Shown here in pieces: positions 31,049 to 40,531 of a stretch of DNA of 64,000 nucleotides (its first letter is position 1; every line of letters starts with the position of its first letter). Source of the DNA: Micromonospora antibiotica (GTDB lineage Bacteria; Actinomycetota; Actinomycetes; Mycobacteriales; Micromonosporaceae); assembly GCF_017599305.1 (NCBI RefSeq), contig NZ_JAGFWR010000001.1:124001-188000 (forward strand), in the 5' to 3' direction. The translations under genes and the position numbers were made by a program. The notes beneath the pieces are model-generated. The model ran no database searches. It was given only the letters and a program-made list of their open reading frames with translations, and had not been told where the DNA came from.

Positions 31049-32197
31049 TCAGAGCCAGCCGTTGCGGCGGAACCACCGGTAGAGCGCCAGCGAGATGGCG
31101 AGCATCAGCGCGAGCACACCCGGGTAGCCGTACGTCCATTTCAGCTCGGGCATGTTCTCGAAGTTCATGCCGTAGACCCCCGCGAACGCGGTCCAGACCG
31201 CCGCGATGGCCGCCCACGCGGCGATCTTGCGCATGTCGTTGTTCTGGTCGACGGTGACCTGCGCCAGCCGGGCCTGGAGGATCGAGTTGAGCAGGTCGTC
31301 GTAGGAGTTGACCTGCTCGACGGTGCGGCTGAGGTGGTCCTGCACGTCGCGGAAGTAGCGCCTGACCTCCTGCGGCACCTCCCGGTGCACCTGGGCGGTG
31401 AGCGTCATCAGCGGCCGTTGCAGCGGGATCACCGCCCGCTTGAACTCGACCAGTTCCCGCTTCATCTGGTAGATCCGCTGGATCCGCCCGCTGCTCTGCC
31501 GGTCGAAGACGTCGGCCTCCAGCACGTCGAGGTCGTCTTCCAGCTGGTCAGCCACCTCCAGGTAGAGGTCCACCACCCGGTCGGTGATCGCGTACGCCAC
31601 CGCCCACGGGCCGTGCCGCAGCAGGTCCCGCTTGGCCTCCAGGTCGGCCCGGACGGGCGACAGCCGGCAGGCGTCCCCGTGTCGGACGCTGATCAGGAAG
31701 TTGGGGCCGATGAAGAGCATCACCTGGCCGGTCTCGACCACCTCGGAGGTCTCGGTCAGCTCGGTGTGCTCGCAGTAGCGGGCGGTCCGCAGCACCAGGA
31801 AGCTGACGTCGCCGAAGCGCTCCAGCTTGGGCCGCTGCTGGGCCTTCACGGCGTCCTCGACGGCCAGCTCGTGCAGCCCGTACGTCTCGGCGATGGCGGT
31901 CATCTCGGCCAGTTCCGGTTCGTGCAGGCCGAGCCAGACGAACCCGCCGCGCTCGTCGCGGGCGGCGGCCAGCGCTTCGGCGTACCGCCACTGGCCGGGG
32001 CGGCGTTCGCCGTCGACGTAGAGGCCGCAGTCGACCACGCCGCTGCGGCCGGGGCCGGTGGGCGCGGGGGTGCGGGGGGAGCCGTCGGCGTTAAGGATGC
32101 GCGACATCGCCCGGACCGGGGACACCCAGGCGCGGGGGTTCAGCACCCGACCGCCGTGCAGTGTCGTCGACCGCTCCCGTTCCGCCCGGTCCGTCAT
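31049..32197 (-). CDS. corA: CorA-type magnesium/cobalt channel
   Basis: A 382-residue protein. A large N-terminal cytoplasmic domain with a long stalk helix precedes two C-terminal membrane segments. The signature YGMNFENMPE (GMN at 343-345) closes the first membrane helix, and the C-terminus ends in a basic RWFRRNGWL. Length and order fit the CorA family. It imports divalent metal. The start (ATG 32197) could instead be an internal in-frame codon, because the first 30 residues are not typical of the family. Confidence 0.93.
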   Translation of the reverse strand: MTDRAERERSTTLHGGRVLNPRAWVSPVRAMSRILNADGSPRTPAPTGPGRSGVVDCGLYVDGERRPGQWRYAEALAAARDERGGFVWLGLHEPELAEMTAIAETYGLHELAVEDAVKAQQRPKLERFGDVSFLVLRTARYCEHTELTETSEVVETGQVMLFIGPNFLISVRHGDACRLSPVRADLEAKRDLLRHGPWAVAYAITDRVVDLYLEVADQLEDDLDVLEADVFDRQSSGRIQRIYQMKRELVEFKRAVIPLQRPLMTLTAQVHREVPQEVRRYFRDVQDHLSRTVEQVNSYDDLLNSILQARLAQVTVDQNNDMRKIAAWAAIAAVWTAFAGVYGMNFENMPELKWTYGYPGVLALMLAISLALYRWFRRNGWL

Positions 32198-32608
32198 GGC
32201 GTACCCCCTCCCGGTGTGCGTGCTGCGGCTTGCAGGCTACGCCGCCGCCGGGCCGGCGGCCCTCGGACGATCGGCGGCCCCTGCGGCGGGACGGACTGCG
32301 GCAGGTGGGTGGCCGTGATCCTGGTCACCCGGGCGGGGCCGGGAGCCAGGCGGATGCCGGGGAGCAGGTGGGGGGTGGTGCCGGGCGGGTCGGGCCGCGT
32401 CCAGGGGGGTGAGGGGCGACCCGACCCACCCGGCACCGTTGGGGGCGGGGGCAAAGCTGCGGCGTCACCCGGCCGGCCGGTGGCAGGGGCCCTGAGCGGG
32501 TCACCAGCCAAACGTGAGTGACGCTCGCAGCATTGTGGGGCGTCAGGCCGGCCGAGGGGAGCCCTCGACCGGCCCAGGTCGCGCTTCTGTCAGAAACCCG
32601 ACAGATTT
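32198..32608. other. 411-bp intergenic region
   Basis: I see no convincing gene. The region contains long G-runs and a small dyad near its right end (CTGTC at 32588-32592 with GACAG at 32601-32605), close to the end of the aminotransferase gene and possibly part of its terminator. The corA promoter must lie at its left. Confidence 0.4.
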
Positions 32609-33703
32609 TCAGCCGCGTACGGCAGCCACCGCGTCCGCCAGCCGACGCACACCCTCGTCGATCCGGTCCGCGGTCACCGCGGAGAACGCCAACCGCAACG
32701 CGTGCCGCCCACCGTCGACCATGAAGTCGCTGCCCTTGACCACGGCGACGCCCCGCTCGGCGGCGGCCGGCGCCAACCGGTCCACGTCCACGTCGTCGGG
32801 GAACTCCACCCAGAGGAAGTAGCCGCCGTCCGGCTCGACGAAGGTCACCTCGGGCAGGTGCCGGCGCAGCGACTCGGCCAGCACCCCGGCCCGCTCACCC
32901 AGCGCCGACGACACCGTGGCGATGGACCGCTGGATGTCACCCGAGACGCAGAACTGGTGCACGATCGACTGCGCCACCATGCCCGGCGAGATATAGAGGC
33001 TGGTCGCCGACTTGGCGATGTCGGCGATCAGGCTCGCCGGCCCGACCAGGTAACCGACCCGCACCCCGGGGCAGACGGTCTTGGTGAAGCTCGACGCGTG
33101 CACCACCACACCCCGGGTGTCCATCGACAGCATCGACGGCAGCGGCTCACCCCGGAACCGGATGTCGGCGTACGGGTCGTCCTCGAAGATCGTGAAGCCG
33201 TACTCGGCGGCCAGGTCGAGCAGCTCCCGACGCTTGTCCAGCGACAGCGTCACGCCGGCCGGGTTCTGGTAGTTCGGGATCACGTGGGCCAGCCGGGGGC
33301 GTACCCCGGACTCCAGCAGCTTGCGCAGCTCGGCGGTGTCCAGACCGTCCGGCTCGATGCCGACGCCGTGGATCTCGCCGCCCATCCGCTGGAGGTTGAG
33401 CAGCGTCCGGTCGTACGTCGGCCGCTCCACCACCACGGCGTCCCCGCGCCGGACCAGGTGGTCGAAGAGGAACGCGTCGGCCTGGAGCGAGCCGTTGGTG
33501 ACCAGCACCTGATCCGCCTCGACGCCGTGCTTCTCGGCGATCCACTTCCGCAAGGGTGGGTAACCCACGGAGGTGCCGTAGGCGGTGACCCCGGCGGGGT
33601 CGGCGTCGAAGGCACGGACGGCGGCGGCCTTGAGCCCCTCGACATCCACGATGTCCAGCGAGGGCGCGCCACGGGCAAACGAGATCAGCTGCTCGGCGGT
33701 CAT
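32609..33703 (-). CDS. PLP-dependent aminotransferase, fold type I
   Basis: A 364-residue aminotransferase of the LysN/2-aminoadipate (MocR C-domain-like) group, without a DNA-binding domain. Motifs: VTNGSLQADAFLF, VIPNYQNPAGVTLS (about residues 141-154), the PLP-phosphate/Asp segment TIFEDDPYADI (about 171-181) and the Schiff-base lysine K208 in SSFTKTVCPGVRVGY. ATG 33703 is chosen because the family N-terminus (ISFARGAPS) follows at once; a longer upstream frame has no support. The amino acid substrate cannot be assigned. Confidence 0.88.
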   Translation of the reverse strand: MTAEQLISFARGAPSLDIVDVEGLKAAAVRAFDADPAGVTAYGTSVGYPPLRKWIAEKHGVEADQVLVTNGSLQADAFLFDHLVRRGDAVVVERPTYDRTLLNLQRMGGEIHGVGIEPDGLDTAELRKLLESGVRPRLAHVIPNYQNPAGVTLSLDKRRELLDLAAEYGFTIFEDDPYADIRFRGEPLPSMLSMDTRGVVVHASSFTKTVCPGVRVGYLVGPASLIADIAKSATSLYISPGMVAQSIVHQFCVSGDIQRSIATVSSALGERAGVLAESLRRHLPEVTFVEPDGGYFLWVEFPDDVDVDRLAPAAAERGVAVVKGSDFMVDGGRHALRLAFSAVTADRIDEGVRRLADAVAAVRG

Positions 33704-33951
33704 GCGCACGAGCCTAGGGCCTGCCCGGCCCGCTCCGGCCGGCATACACGCCAAGTTCAACATGCGGGCAGTCCCGCCCGCCCCCGCGTGGTCGCGACGG
33801 TCCGGCCCGGCGGCCTCCCGACGGTGGCCGGCGCACCGGGAGTCCGGAGCGAGGGATGCACCGGGCGTCCGGGCCGGGGCCGGGCCGAACCGGTCGACTC
33901 CGGTGCAGGTCGGGACGGGACCGGACATCGGCACGGTCGGCCGGCGCTCGC

Positions 33952-33957
33952 TACTGT
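33952..33957 (+). promoter_or_regulatory. -10 element of a leaderless transcript
   Basis: TACTGT lies exactly 6 nt before the GTG start at 33964; there is no Shine-Dalgarno. No clear -35 is seen. Confidence 0.5.
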
Positions 33958-33963
33958 CGAAGT

Positions 33964-34773
33964 GTGCCCACCGAGCCCTCCCGCTGCGCCGGCGCGTTGA
34001 CCGTGGACGATGGCGTCGAGCTGGCACCGCACCGGTTCACCGGGCTGGTCGCCCCGGCGGTCGAGCGGGCGTTCGTGGCCGGGATGCTCGCCGGCCGCGA
34101 CGGTGGTGGCGCCGAACTGAGCCAGCGGTACGGCGGCCCGGCCGCCACCGGCTTCCTGGTGGAGTTCCGCACCCGGCTCGCCGCACCCGGGGGTGCCGTC
34201 GACCGGGCCGGCTTCGCGGCGGTCAACCGCTACCGGGACCCGGCCACCTGCCAGCGGGCGCTGGACAAGCAGGTCGCGCACGGCATGATCGCCCGCCGGC
34301 CGGACGGCGGTTTCACCGCCACCGAGCGGGGCGTCGACTTCCTCACCGAGCTGTACCAGGTGCACGCCGAGGTGACCGAGGAGCTGTGGGCCGGGCACGA
34401 CGACCGGGTGCACCGGCTCGTCGAGGCGTACGGCCGGGTGCTGGCGTACGCGGTGCTGCTCGCCGGGGAGCCGGACGCCGAACCCGGGCCGGCGTTCGCC
34501 GCGATGGCCCCGCCGTACGAGCCGGACGGCATCCCGTCGGGGGTGTTGCTGCTCAACCGCCTCGGCACGCTGCGGTACCACCGGGCGGACGCGCACGCCG
34601 CCGCGTGGACCGCCGCCGGGCACACCGCCGCCAGCGTCGGGGAGCTGCCGGACGGGCCGGAGCGGCGGGCCATCGAGCTGGAGACGGACCGTCGGGCGGC
34701 CGGCCCGTACGCGACGCTGACCGCCGACGAGCGGCTGGGCGTGCTCGCCGATCTGGCCGCCCTGCCCGGCTGA
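33964..34773 (+). CDS. Hypothetical protein with a winged-helix-like C-terminal half
   Basis: A 269-residue soluble protein. I do not recognise the family with confidence. The middle has a winged-helix-like stretch (QRALDKQVAHGMIARRPDGG, then FTATERGVDFLTELYQVHAE), as in MarR or PadR-like folds, followed by a helical region that repeats this theme with other hydrophobic pockets. There is no membrane segment. GTG 33964 is chosen because of the -10 at 6 nt. It could be a regulator or a DinB-like small-molecule-binding protein. Confidence 0.55.
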   Translation: MPTEPSRCAGALTVDDGVELAPHRFTGLVAPAVERAFVAGMLAGRDGGGAELSQRYGGPAATGFLVEFRTRLAAPGGAVDRAGFAAVNRYRDPATCQRALDKQVAHGMIARRPDGGFTATERGVDFLTELYQVHAEVTEELWAGHDDRVHRLVEAYGRVLAYAVLLAGEPDAEPGPAFAAMAPPYEPDGIPSGVLLLNRLGTLRYHRADAHAAAWTAAGHTAASVGELPDGPERRAIELETDRRAAGPYATLTADERLGVLADLAALPG

Positions 34774-34896
34774 AACCCCCACCCGGCCAGCCCTGGAACC
34801 CCTGCCCGGCCCGGCTGAACTCACGGTTGGCGGCGGCTGCCCGGTCACCCGGGGCTATCCTCCACGGTGACCTGGAGTCGTACGAGGGAGGCCCGC

Positions 34897-35628
34897 ATGA
34901 TCGGGATGGTGCTCGCGGCCGGTGCGGGACGCCGACTGCGCCCGTACACCGACACCCTGCCCAAGGCGTTGGTGCCGGTGGACGGTGAGACCACCATCCT
35001 GGACATCGCGCTGCGCAACCTGGCCGAGGTGGGCCTCACCGAGATCGTGATCGTGGTCGGCTACGCCGCCGACGCGGTCGTGCAGCGGCAGGCGGCCCTG
35101 GAGGAGAAGTACGGCGTCACCCTCGACCTGGTGCACAACGACAAGGCCGAGGAGTGGAACAACGCCTACTCGCTGTGGCTGGCCCGGGAGCACTTCACCC
35201 GGGGCGTGCTGCTGGTCAACGGGGACACCGTGCACCCGGTGAGCGTGGAGAAGACCCTGCTGGCCGAGCGCGGGCCGGGCATCCTGCTGGCGGTCGACAC
35301 CCTCAAGGCGCTCGCCGAGGAGGAGATGAAGACCACCTTCGACGCCGCCGGCCAGCTCACCCGGATCACCAAGCTGATGGACCCGGGCGAGGCGTACGGG
35401 GAGTACATCGGCGCGACGCTCATCGAGCCGCAGGTGGCCGGGGCGCTCGCCGACGCGCTGGAGGCGACCTGGCGGCGGGACCCGAACCTCTACTACGAGG
35501 ACGGCTACCAGGAGTTCGCCGACCGCGGTGGCGAGGTGCGGGCCGCGCCGATCGGGGACGTCTCCTGGGTCGAGGTCGACAACCACGACGACCTGACCCG
35601 GGCGCGGGAGATCGCGTGCCGCTACTAG
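34897..35628 (+). CDS. Sugar/alcohol-phosphate nucleotidyltransferase (LicC/RfbA-like)
   Basis: A 243-residue nucleotidyltransferase. GAGGGAGG precedes ATG 34897. The nucleotide-binding N-terminus VLAAGAGRRLRPYTDTLPKA (about residues 4-23) and LVNGDTVHP (about 106-114) are present. The family activates phospho-alcohols or sugar phosphates with CTP or UTP. Its gene overlaps the next one by 13 bp and a CDP-alcohol phosphatidyltransferase follows, so a CDP-activated polyol (for example CDP-glycerol, -inositol or -choline) is a reasonable product. This is inferred from context. Confidence 0.8.
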   Translation: MIGMVLAAGAGRRLRPYTDTLPKALVPVDGETTILDIALRNLAEVGLTEIVIVVGYAADAVVQRQAALEEKYGVTLDLVHNDKAEEWNNAYSLWLAREHFTRGVLLVNGDTVHPVSVEKTLLAERGPGILLAVDTLKALAEEEMKTTFDAAGQLTRITKLMDPGEAYGEYIGATLIEPQVAGALADALEATWRRDPNLYYEDGYQEFADRGGEVRAAPIGDVSWVEVDNHDDLTRAREIACRY

Positions 35629-36683
35629 CCCGTACCATCCTGACCCCGCTGCACATCGACGTGCGGCGCGGTGCGGTCGCCGACCTGGCCACGATCCTCG
35701 CCGACGGGCGGATCTCCGCCGGGGGCGACGTGGCGGTGGTGGTCGGCCCCGGTCAGGGCGGGCAGATCGCCGACCTGCTGCGGCCGTCGCTGCGCTCGGC
35801 GGACGTGTTCACCGTGGCCGGCGGCACCCTCGACGCCGCCGACGAGCTGGGCGGCAAGCTCCGCGAACGCTCGTACGACGCGGTGGTCGGCATCGGCGGC
35901 GGCAAGACCATCGACGTGGCGAAGTACGCGGCCACCCGGCGCGGCCTGCCGATGGTGACCATGGCGACGAGCCTCGCCAACGACGGCATCGCCTCCCCGG
36001 TGGCCAGCCTGATCACCGGCGGCATCAAGGGCTCCTACGGGGTGCACATCCCGATCGCGGTGATCGTCGACCTGGACTTCGTGGCCGCCGGCCACGACCG
36101 GCACAACCGGGCCGGCATCGGCGACGTGATCAGCAACATCAGCGCGCTGGCCGACTGGGAACTGGCCCGCCAGGTACGCGGCGAACCCGTCGACGGCCTC
36201 GCCGCGTCGCTGGCCCGGATGGGCGCGGAGGCGGTGCTCGCGCACACCGGCGACATGACCGACGACGCGTTCGTCACCGTGCTGGCCGAGGCGCTGATCT
36301 CCAGCGGCCTGGCGATGGCGGTCTGCGGCAGCAGCCGCCCGGCCAGCGGCGGCTGCCACGAGATCATGCACGCCGTCGACGCCCTCTTCCCCGGCACCTC
36401 GTCACACGGCGAACTGGCCGGCCTCGGCGCGCTGTTCTGCACCTTCCTGCGCGGTGACGAACGGCGCTTCGCCGAGATGGCGGCCTGCCTGGGCCGGCAC
36501 CGGCTGCCCCGGCACCCCGCCGACGTGGGGCTCACCGACGACCAGTTCGTCGAGGCGGTGCAGTTCGCCCCGGCGACCCGCCCCGACCGGTACACCATCC
36601 TGGAGCACCTGGCCATGTCGGTTACCGAGACGCGGGGGCGGCTGGCAGACTACGCCGGTGCACTCCGCGACCACAGTGGCTGA
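35616..36683 (+). CDS. sn-Glycerol-1-phosphate dehydrogenase-like (EgsA/AraM family)
   Basis: A 355-residue iron/zinc-dependent alcohol dehydrogenase-like protein. The nucleotide-binding GIGGGKTIDVAKYAA (about residues 91-105) and SLANDGIASP (about 118-127) match glycerol-1-phosphate dehydrogenases. The metal ligands would be D in GIGDVISN and His in GGCHEIMHA and GTSSHGELAG. The family makes sn-glycerol-1-phosphate, the archaeal-type stereoisomer, from dihydroxyacetone phosphate; some members act on other polyol phosphates. It is translationally coupled on both sides in a three-gene operon for an activated alcohol and a phospholipid or phosphopolymer. GTG 35616 has a GGGAG upstream. Confidence 0.75.
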   Translation: MPLLARTILTPLHIDVRRGAVADLATILADGRISAGGDVAVVVGPGQGGQIADLLRPSLRSADVFTVAGGTLDAADELGGKLRERSYDAVVGIGGGKTIDVAKYAATRRGLPMVTMATSLANDGIASPVASLITGGIKGSYGVHIPIAVIVDLDFVAAGHDRHNRAGIGDVISNISALADWELARQVRGEPVDGLAASLARMGAEAVLAHTGDMTDDAFVTVLAEALISSGLAMAVCGSSRPASGGCHEIMHAVDALFPGTSSHGELAGLGALFCTFLRGDERRFAEMAACLGRHRLPRHPADVGLTDDQFVEAVQFAPATRPDRYTILEHLAMSVTETRGRLADYAGALRDHSG

Positions 36684-37377
36684 ACCCCGCCCCACCGTTG
36701 CCGACTTCCACCGGGTCAACCGGGGCGGCGGCCTGTTCAGCGAGTCGGTCAGCCAGTGGCTGGGTGCCGTCTTCGCCCTGGTCGCCCAGCGCCTCGGGCT
36801 GCGCCCGACCGCGCTGACCATCACCAACCTGGTGCTCGGCCTGGCCGCCTCGGTGACCGTGGTGGCGCTCGCCGACCGGGTCGCCGCCGGTGCCGTCCCG
36901 GCCTGGCTGGTCGGGCTGGTCGCGCTGGTCGGCTGGCAGGTGGCGTACGCCCTGGACTGCGCCGACGGGCAGCTCGCCCGGGTGACCGGTCAGGGCAGCG
37001 CGGCCGGTGCCCGGGTCGACGTGCTCTGCGACGTGGCCGCCCAGATCGCCCTGGTCGCCGCCCTGTCCGCCACCGCCGTGGCGCAGCGCCCCTCCACGCC
37101 GACCTGGCTGATCGCGACCTTCGCCGGCACCTGGATGGTCAACCTGGTGACCTCGGTGATGCAGGCCGGCCCCAACGCCGCCAGCATGGTCACCTCGACG
37201 TCCCTGCCGGTACGCCTGGTCAAGCTGGTCCGGGACTACGGCGCGGTGATCTTCGTGGCGGGGTTGGTGCTGATGCTCGTGCCGGCGCTGGTGTTCTGGG
37301 TGATCGTGGCGTTCACGGTGGTCAACGGCGGGTTCCTGCTGGCCAGCATCGCCTTCTCGGCCCGCGCCTCGCTGTAG
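36658..37377 (+). CDS. CDP-alcohol phosphatidyltransferase family membrane protein
   Basis: A 239-residue polytopic membrane enzyme. The signature DCADGQLARVTGQGSAAGAR (about residues 99-118), followed by VDVLCD, fits the family pattern D-G-x2-A-R-x8-G-x3-D-x3-D. It transfers a phospho-alcohol from a CDP carrier to an acceptor alcohol or lipid at the membrane. GTG 36658 is used; GTG 36676 is the alternative. It overlaps the dehydrogenase stop at 36681-36683, closing the operon. It is convergent with the TPR gene, 18 bp away. Confidence 0.85.
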   Translation: MHSATTVAEPRPTVADFHRVNRGGGLFSESVSQWLGAVFALVAQRLGLRPTALTITNLVLGLAASVTVVALADRVAAGAVPAWLVGLVALVGWQVAYALDCADGQLARVTGQGSAAGARVDVLCDVAAQIALVAALSATAVAQRPSTPTWLIATFAGTWMVNLVTSVMQAGPNAASMVTSTSLPVRLVKLVRDYGAVIFVAGLVLMLVPALVFWVIVAFTVVNGGFLLASIAFSARASL

Positions 37378-37395
37378 GGGCCGGCGGCACCGCCG

Positions 37396-38253
37396 TCACG
37401 GTCCCGCAGGGGGTTCGGCACCGCGCTTCTCCGCGCGTTCTCGGCGGAGTTGTTCGAGGAAGGCGGTGTCGGCTTCGAGGTCGGGGTGGTCGACCTGCCG
37501 GTCGAGGTCGACGACCTGTTCGAGTTCGCGGATCGCCTGGTCGAGGTCACCGCCCGACCGATGGATCATGGCGATGTTGTACCGGGTGACCGCCTCGCCG
37601 GCCCGGTCGCCGACCTCCCGGGTGATGGGCAGGGATTGGTGGTAGTGGTCCAGGGCCCGCTGCCGATCCCCCAGGTTGTCGTACACGAGGCCGATGTTGT
37701 TGAGGGTGGCGGCTTCGCCGGCTCGGTCGCCGACCTCCCGCTGGATGGGGAGGGCCTGGTGGTAGTGGTCCAGGGCCCGCTGCCGATCCCCCAGCCTGTG
37801 GTACACGCCGCCGATGTTGTTGAGGGTGGTGGCTTCGCCGGCCCGGTCGCCGACTTCCCGTTGGATGGGGAGGGCTTGGTGGTAGTGGTCCGAGGCCCGT
37901 TGCCGATCCCCCAGGTTGGCGTACACGAGGCCGATGTTGTTGAGGGTGGCGGCTTCGTTGCCCTGGTGGCCGGACTGCCGGTACATGGTCAGGGCCTGCT
38001 GGTAGTCCTCCAGCGCCGGCTGCGGCCGACCGGTCGCACGACGGGCCCAACCCCGGTCGTAGAAGGAGCCGGCGTCCAGGCCGAGGGCCAGGGTCGCGGT
38101 GGCCATGGCCTCGACGGCGGCGAACCGCGAGGTACCCAACCACACCCGACACACCCGCCTACCGACGTTCCGGGCGATCTCCGGCTGTCGGCCGGCGACG
38201 GCGAGCCGGTGCACCTCGACCCAACGGGCGAGGTCCCTGGGGTCAGTGGCCAT
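37396..38253 (-). CDS. TPR protein coupled to the CHAT-STAND protease (short form)
   Basis: A 285-residue protein of tetratricopeptide repeats. After a conserved N-terminal helical part (WVEVHRLAVAGRQPEIARNV) come one atypical repeat, three near-identical 40-residue TPRs (NNIGLVYANLGDRQRALDHY type) and a terminal variant repeat (NIAMIHRSGGDLDQAIRELE). ATG 38253 overlaps the CHAT stop (ATGGCCACTGA), so it is translated with the protease as the last gene of the operon. TPRs bind partner proteins. The gene is a close paralogue, in inverted orientation, of the longer TPR gene at 41156. Confidence 0.85.
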   Translation of the reverse strand: MATDPRDLARWVEVHRLAVAGRQPEIARNVGRRVCRVWLGTSRFAAVEAMATATLALGLDAGSFYDRGWARRATGRPQPALEDYQQALTMYRQSGHQGNEAATLNNIGLVYANLGDRQRASDHYHQALPIQREVGDRAGEATTLNNIGGVYHRLGDRQRALDHYHQALPIQREVGDRAGEAATLNNIGLVYDNLGDRQRALDHYHQSLPITREVGDRAGEAVTRYNIAMIHRSGGDLDQAIRELEQVVDLDRQVDHPDLEADTAFLEQLRRERAEKRGAEPPAGP

Positions 38254-40501
38254 CGGCGGGAGTGGGGTCGAGAACCCAGAGTTGGTAGAGGGACCGGGCG
38301 GCGGCGGCACATGCCTCGGTGTGTTCGTCGTCGGTGAGCAGGGGGCGGACGAGGGGGTGCAGGATGTTGGAGACGAAGTAGCGGGGCTCGCGGGTGTCCG
38401 GGTCGGTGCCCTCTTCGAGCAGGCCGAGTTCGACGGCCCGCTGGAGGTGCCGGGCGGCTTCGGGGTGCTGGTGCAGGGCGTGGACGGTGGCGGCGGGGAT
38501 CGGTAGTTCGACGACGTTGATCCTCGCGAGCATCCGGCGCAGTTCGAGGGGTTGGGAGTCGAGCAGGTTGTCGGCGAGGACCGTCTCGCGCCGGAACCGG
38601 TCGGCTTCGCCCTCGATGGCGGCGAGCAGGCCGTCGACGTCGAGCGCGGCGTCTCCGACGATCCGGTTGAGCCAGTCGAGCAGGCGGGGGTTGCCGGCTG
38701 CGGCCTCGATCGCCCGGCTCCGGATGGTGGGGTTGATGGTGGATTCGGGGCGTAGGTTGGTCAGGTTGGTGATCTTCTTGGTCTGCTCGACGGGGGTGAG
38801 GGTTTCCAGCGCTTCGACGGCGAGGGTGGTACCGGCCGGGGTGGGGAAGCGGTAGCGGCTGGTGATGACGACGCGGCTCGGGCTGCCGGTGTCGCGGATG
38901 GCGGTGAGCAGGGCGGGCAGGATCTCGGCCATCGCCGGGGCGAGCACCCGGCTGCCGTCGTCGCGGGTGTCGAGGTTGCCGGTTTCGAAGTCGTCGAACA
39001 CGAACAGGCAGGGTGTGTCGCCGAGCGGCCCGTCGGCGTCGAGCAGGTACCGCAGCCGAACCGGAAGCGGGAGCTGTTCGTTGTCGAGGAGTTTGGCGGC
39101 CCCGGTCCTCTGGTCGACGTCGTCGAAGCGGATCTTGTCGATCAGTTCGCGGAACTTGATGGCGTCGACCCGGCCGTACCAGACGGCGCGCTGGTGGGTG
39201 GGCATGCGTTCCAGGAGCCGGGAGGCGAGGCTGCTCTTGCCGAGCCCACCCATGCCGGCCAGCAGCAGGCCCTGCGCCGCGCCGGGGGTGTCGGCGGGTT
39301 GCCGCAGGACGCGCAGGCAACGCTGGATGACCCGCCGCCGGCCGACGAACTCGGCGCGGGACGCGACCCGGGACAGTTGGGTCTGCGGGTCCAGGAACTG
39401 CTGGTCGGCGGCGCGTACCTGCAACCGCTTGCGGCCCCTGGTGTGCAGCGGCGTGACCAGGGGTGCCAGCGGGGACCGGTCGGCGTAGACCCGGAGCAGA
39501 TGCCAGTAGCTGCTCTTCCTGTCGTGGAACAGGTGGCGGCGGGCCTCGACGACGGCCCGGTCCAACGACCCGCCGTCGGCCAAAGCCTGGTAGAGCGCGG
39601 CGGCGAAGTCGGTGGCGGCGACGTCCCCGACCGGCAGCGCCCAACCCAGCACCACAGGTGCACCGGCGGCGACCAGGCTCTCACTCATCGACGGGACCAC
39701 CCCACCGTCGGGGGCGTCGGCGGTCAGGCAGCCGGAGACGAACACCAGCCTCGGCCAGTGGCCCTGCATCGCCTCGGCGAGCTGGTCGGCCGTCGCCCGG
39801 GTGGGCGCACCGTACTCGTCCTCCAGGAGGAAGACCGGCTGCCCGCCGGCGGTGGTGGCGTGCCCGCTCAGGTGCAGCACGTCGAAGTGACCGGGCCCGT
39901 AGTCGCGGCTGAGGAACCGCAACCCCTCCAGGGTGCCGCTCTCCTCCACCACCAGGTCGGTGCCGGTGCGTCGGGTCGCGGCCAGGATCGCCGCCTCCTC
40001 GGCCTCGAAGTTGAGCACCGGCTCGACACCCTCGGGCGAGGCCGCCATGAACAACACCCGCAACGGCCGGTTGCCGGGCGCAACCGGACCGGTCAACGCC
40101 GCGTGGTCGCCGACCGCCCGGACCGGCAACAGCGGCGCCCGTCCCGCCACGGTCAGGAAGGCCCCTTCCCGGGCCAGCAACTCCCACGGCAGGTGCCGCA
40201 ACCGCTCCTCGGCGCTGATCCGCAGCACCGCCCCGGCGGGATGGGCCAACATCGGGGTCAGCCACCGCTCGTCACCGTCGAGGAACTCCACCAGCCGGGT
40301 CCCCAACTCGGCCAGCCGGGTCGCGCCGTACACCTTCTGCGCGGTGGCGTCGGTGCTGTAGTCACGGCGTACCAGGGTGATCAGCTCGTCGACCGCGGCC
40401 CGGTCCAGGCTGCGGGTCCATGGTGGCTGGTCGTCGGCGGACAGCCGCAGCTCGTAATAGCTTGAGGTCTGCGCGAAGACCCCCAGGTCGAAGGTGCTCA
40501 T
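38243..40501 (-). CDS. CHAT caspase-like protease fused to a STAND NTPase
   Basis: A 752-residue protein. An N-terminal module (about residues 1-130) leads to a CHAT peptidase domain (about 140-350) with catalytic His214 (LHLSGHATT) and Cys258 (VFVSGCLTAD). A STAND/NB-ARC-like NTPase follows, with Walker A GMGGLGKSS (G416-S424), Walker B LFVFDDFE (D503, D504), a sensor-type VVITSRY near 544-550 and GNP at 603-605, then a winged-helix-like end. In known systems such proteins act as triggered cell-death or anti-phage proteases. It lies between a small EACC1-like membrane protein and a TPR protein in one operon. The trigger and target are unknown. Confidence 0.88.
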   Translation of the reverse strand: MSTFDLGVFAQTSSYYELRLSADDQPPWTRSLDRAAVDELITLVRRDYSTDATAQKVYGATRLAELGTRLVEFLDGDERWLTPMLAHPAGAVLRISAEERLRHLPWELLAREGAFLTVAGRAPLLPVRAVGDHAALTGPVAPGNRPLRVLFMAASPEGVEPVLNFEAEEAAILAATRRTGTDLVVEESGTLEGLRFLSRDYGPGHFDVLHLSGHATTAGGQPVFLLEDEYGAPTRATADQLAEAMQGHWPRLVFVSGCLTADAPDGGVVPSMSESLVAAGAPVVLGWALPVGDVAATDFAAALYQALADGGSLDRAVVEARRHLFHDRKSSYWHLLRVYADRSPLAPLVTPLHTRGRKRLQVRAADQQFLDPQTQLSRVASRAEFVGRRRVIQRCLRVLRQPADTPGAAQGLLLAGMGGLGKSSLASRLLERMPTHQRAVWYGRVDAIKFRELIDKIRFDDVDQRTGAAKLLDNEQLPLPVRLRYLLDADGPLGDTPCLFVFDDFETGNLDTRDDGSRVLAPAMAEILPALLTAIRDTGSPSRVVITSRYRFPTPAGTTLAVEALETLTPVEQTKKITNLTNLRPESTINPTIRSRAIEAAAGNPRLLDWLNRIVGDAALDVDGLLAAIEGEADRFRRETVLADNLLDSQPLELRRMLARINVVELPIPAATVHALHQHPEAARHLQRAVELGLLEEGTDPDTREPRYFVSNILHPLVRPLLTDDEHTEACAAAARSLYQLWVLDPTPADGH

Positions 40502-40531
40502 CTGCCCATCCCCGTCGTGGTGGTGGTCAGG

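Noticed and set aside
33704..34027. Upstream extension of the aminotransferase gene as a DNA-binding domain
   Set aside because: The extension is Arg/Pro/Gly-rich with no GntR motif; a good ATG at 33703 starts the conserved N-terminus.
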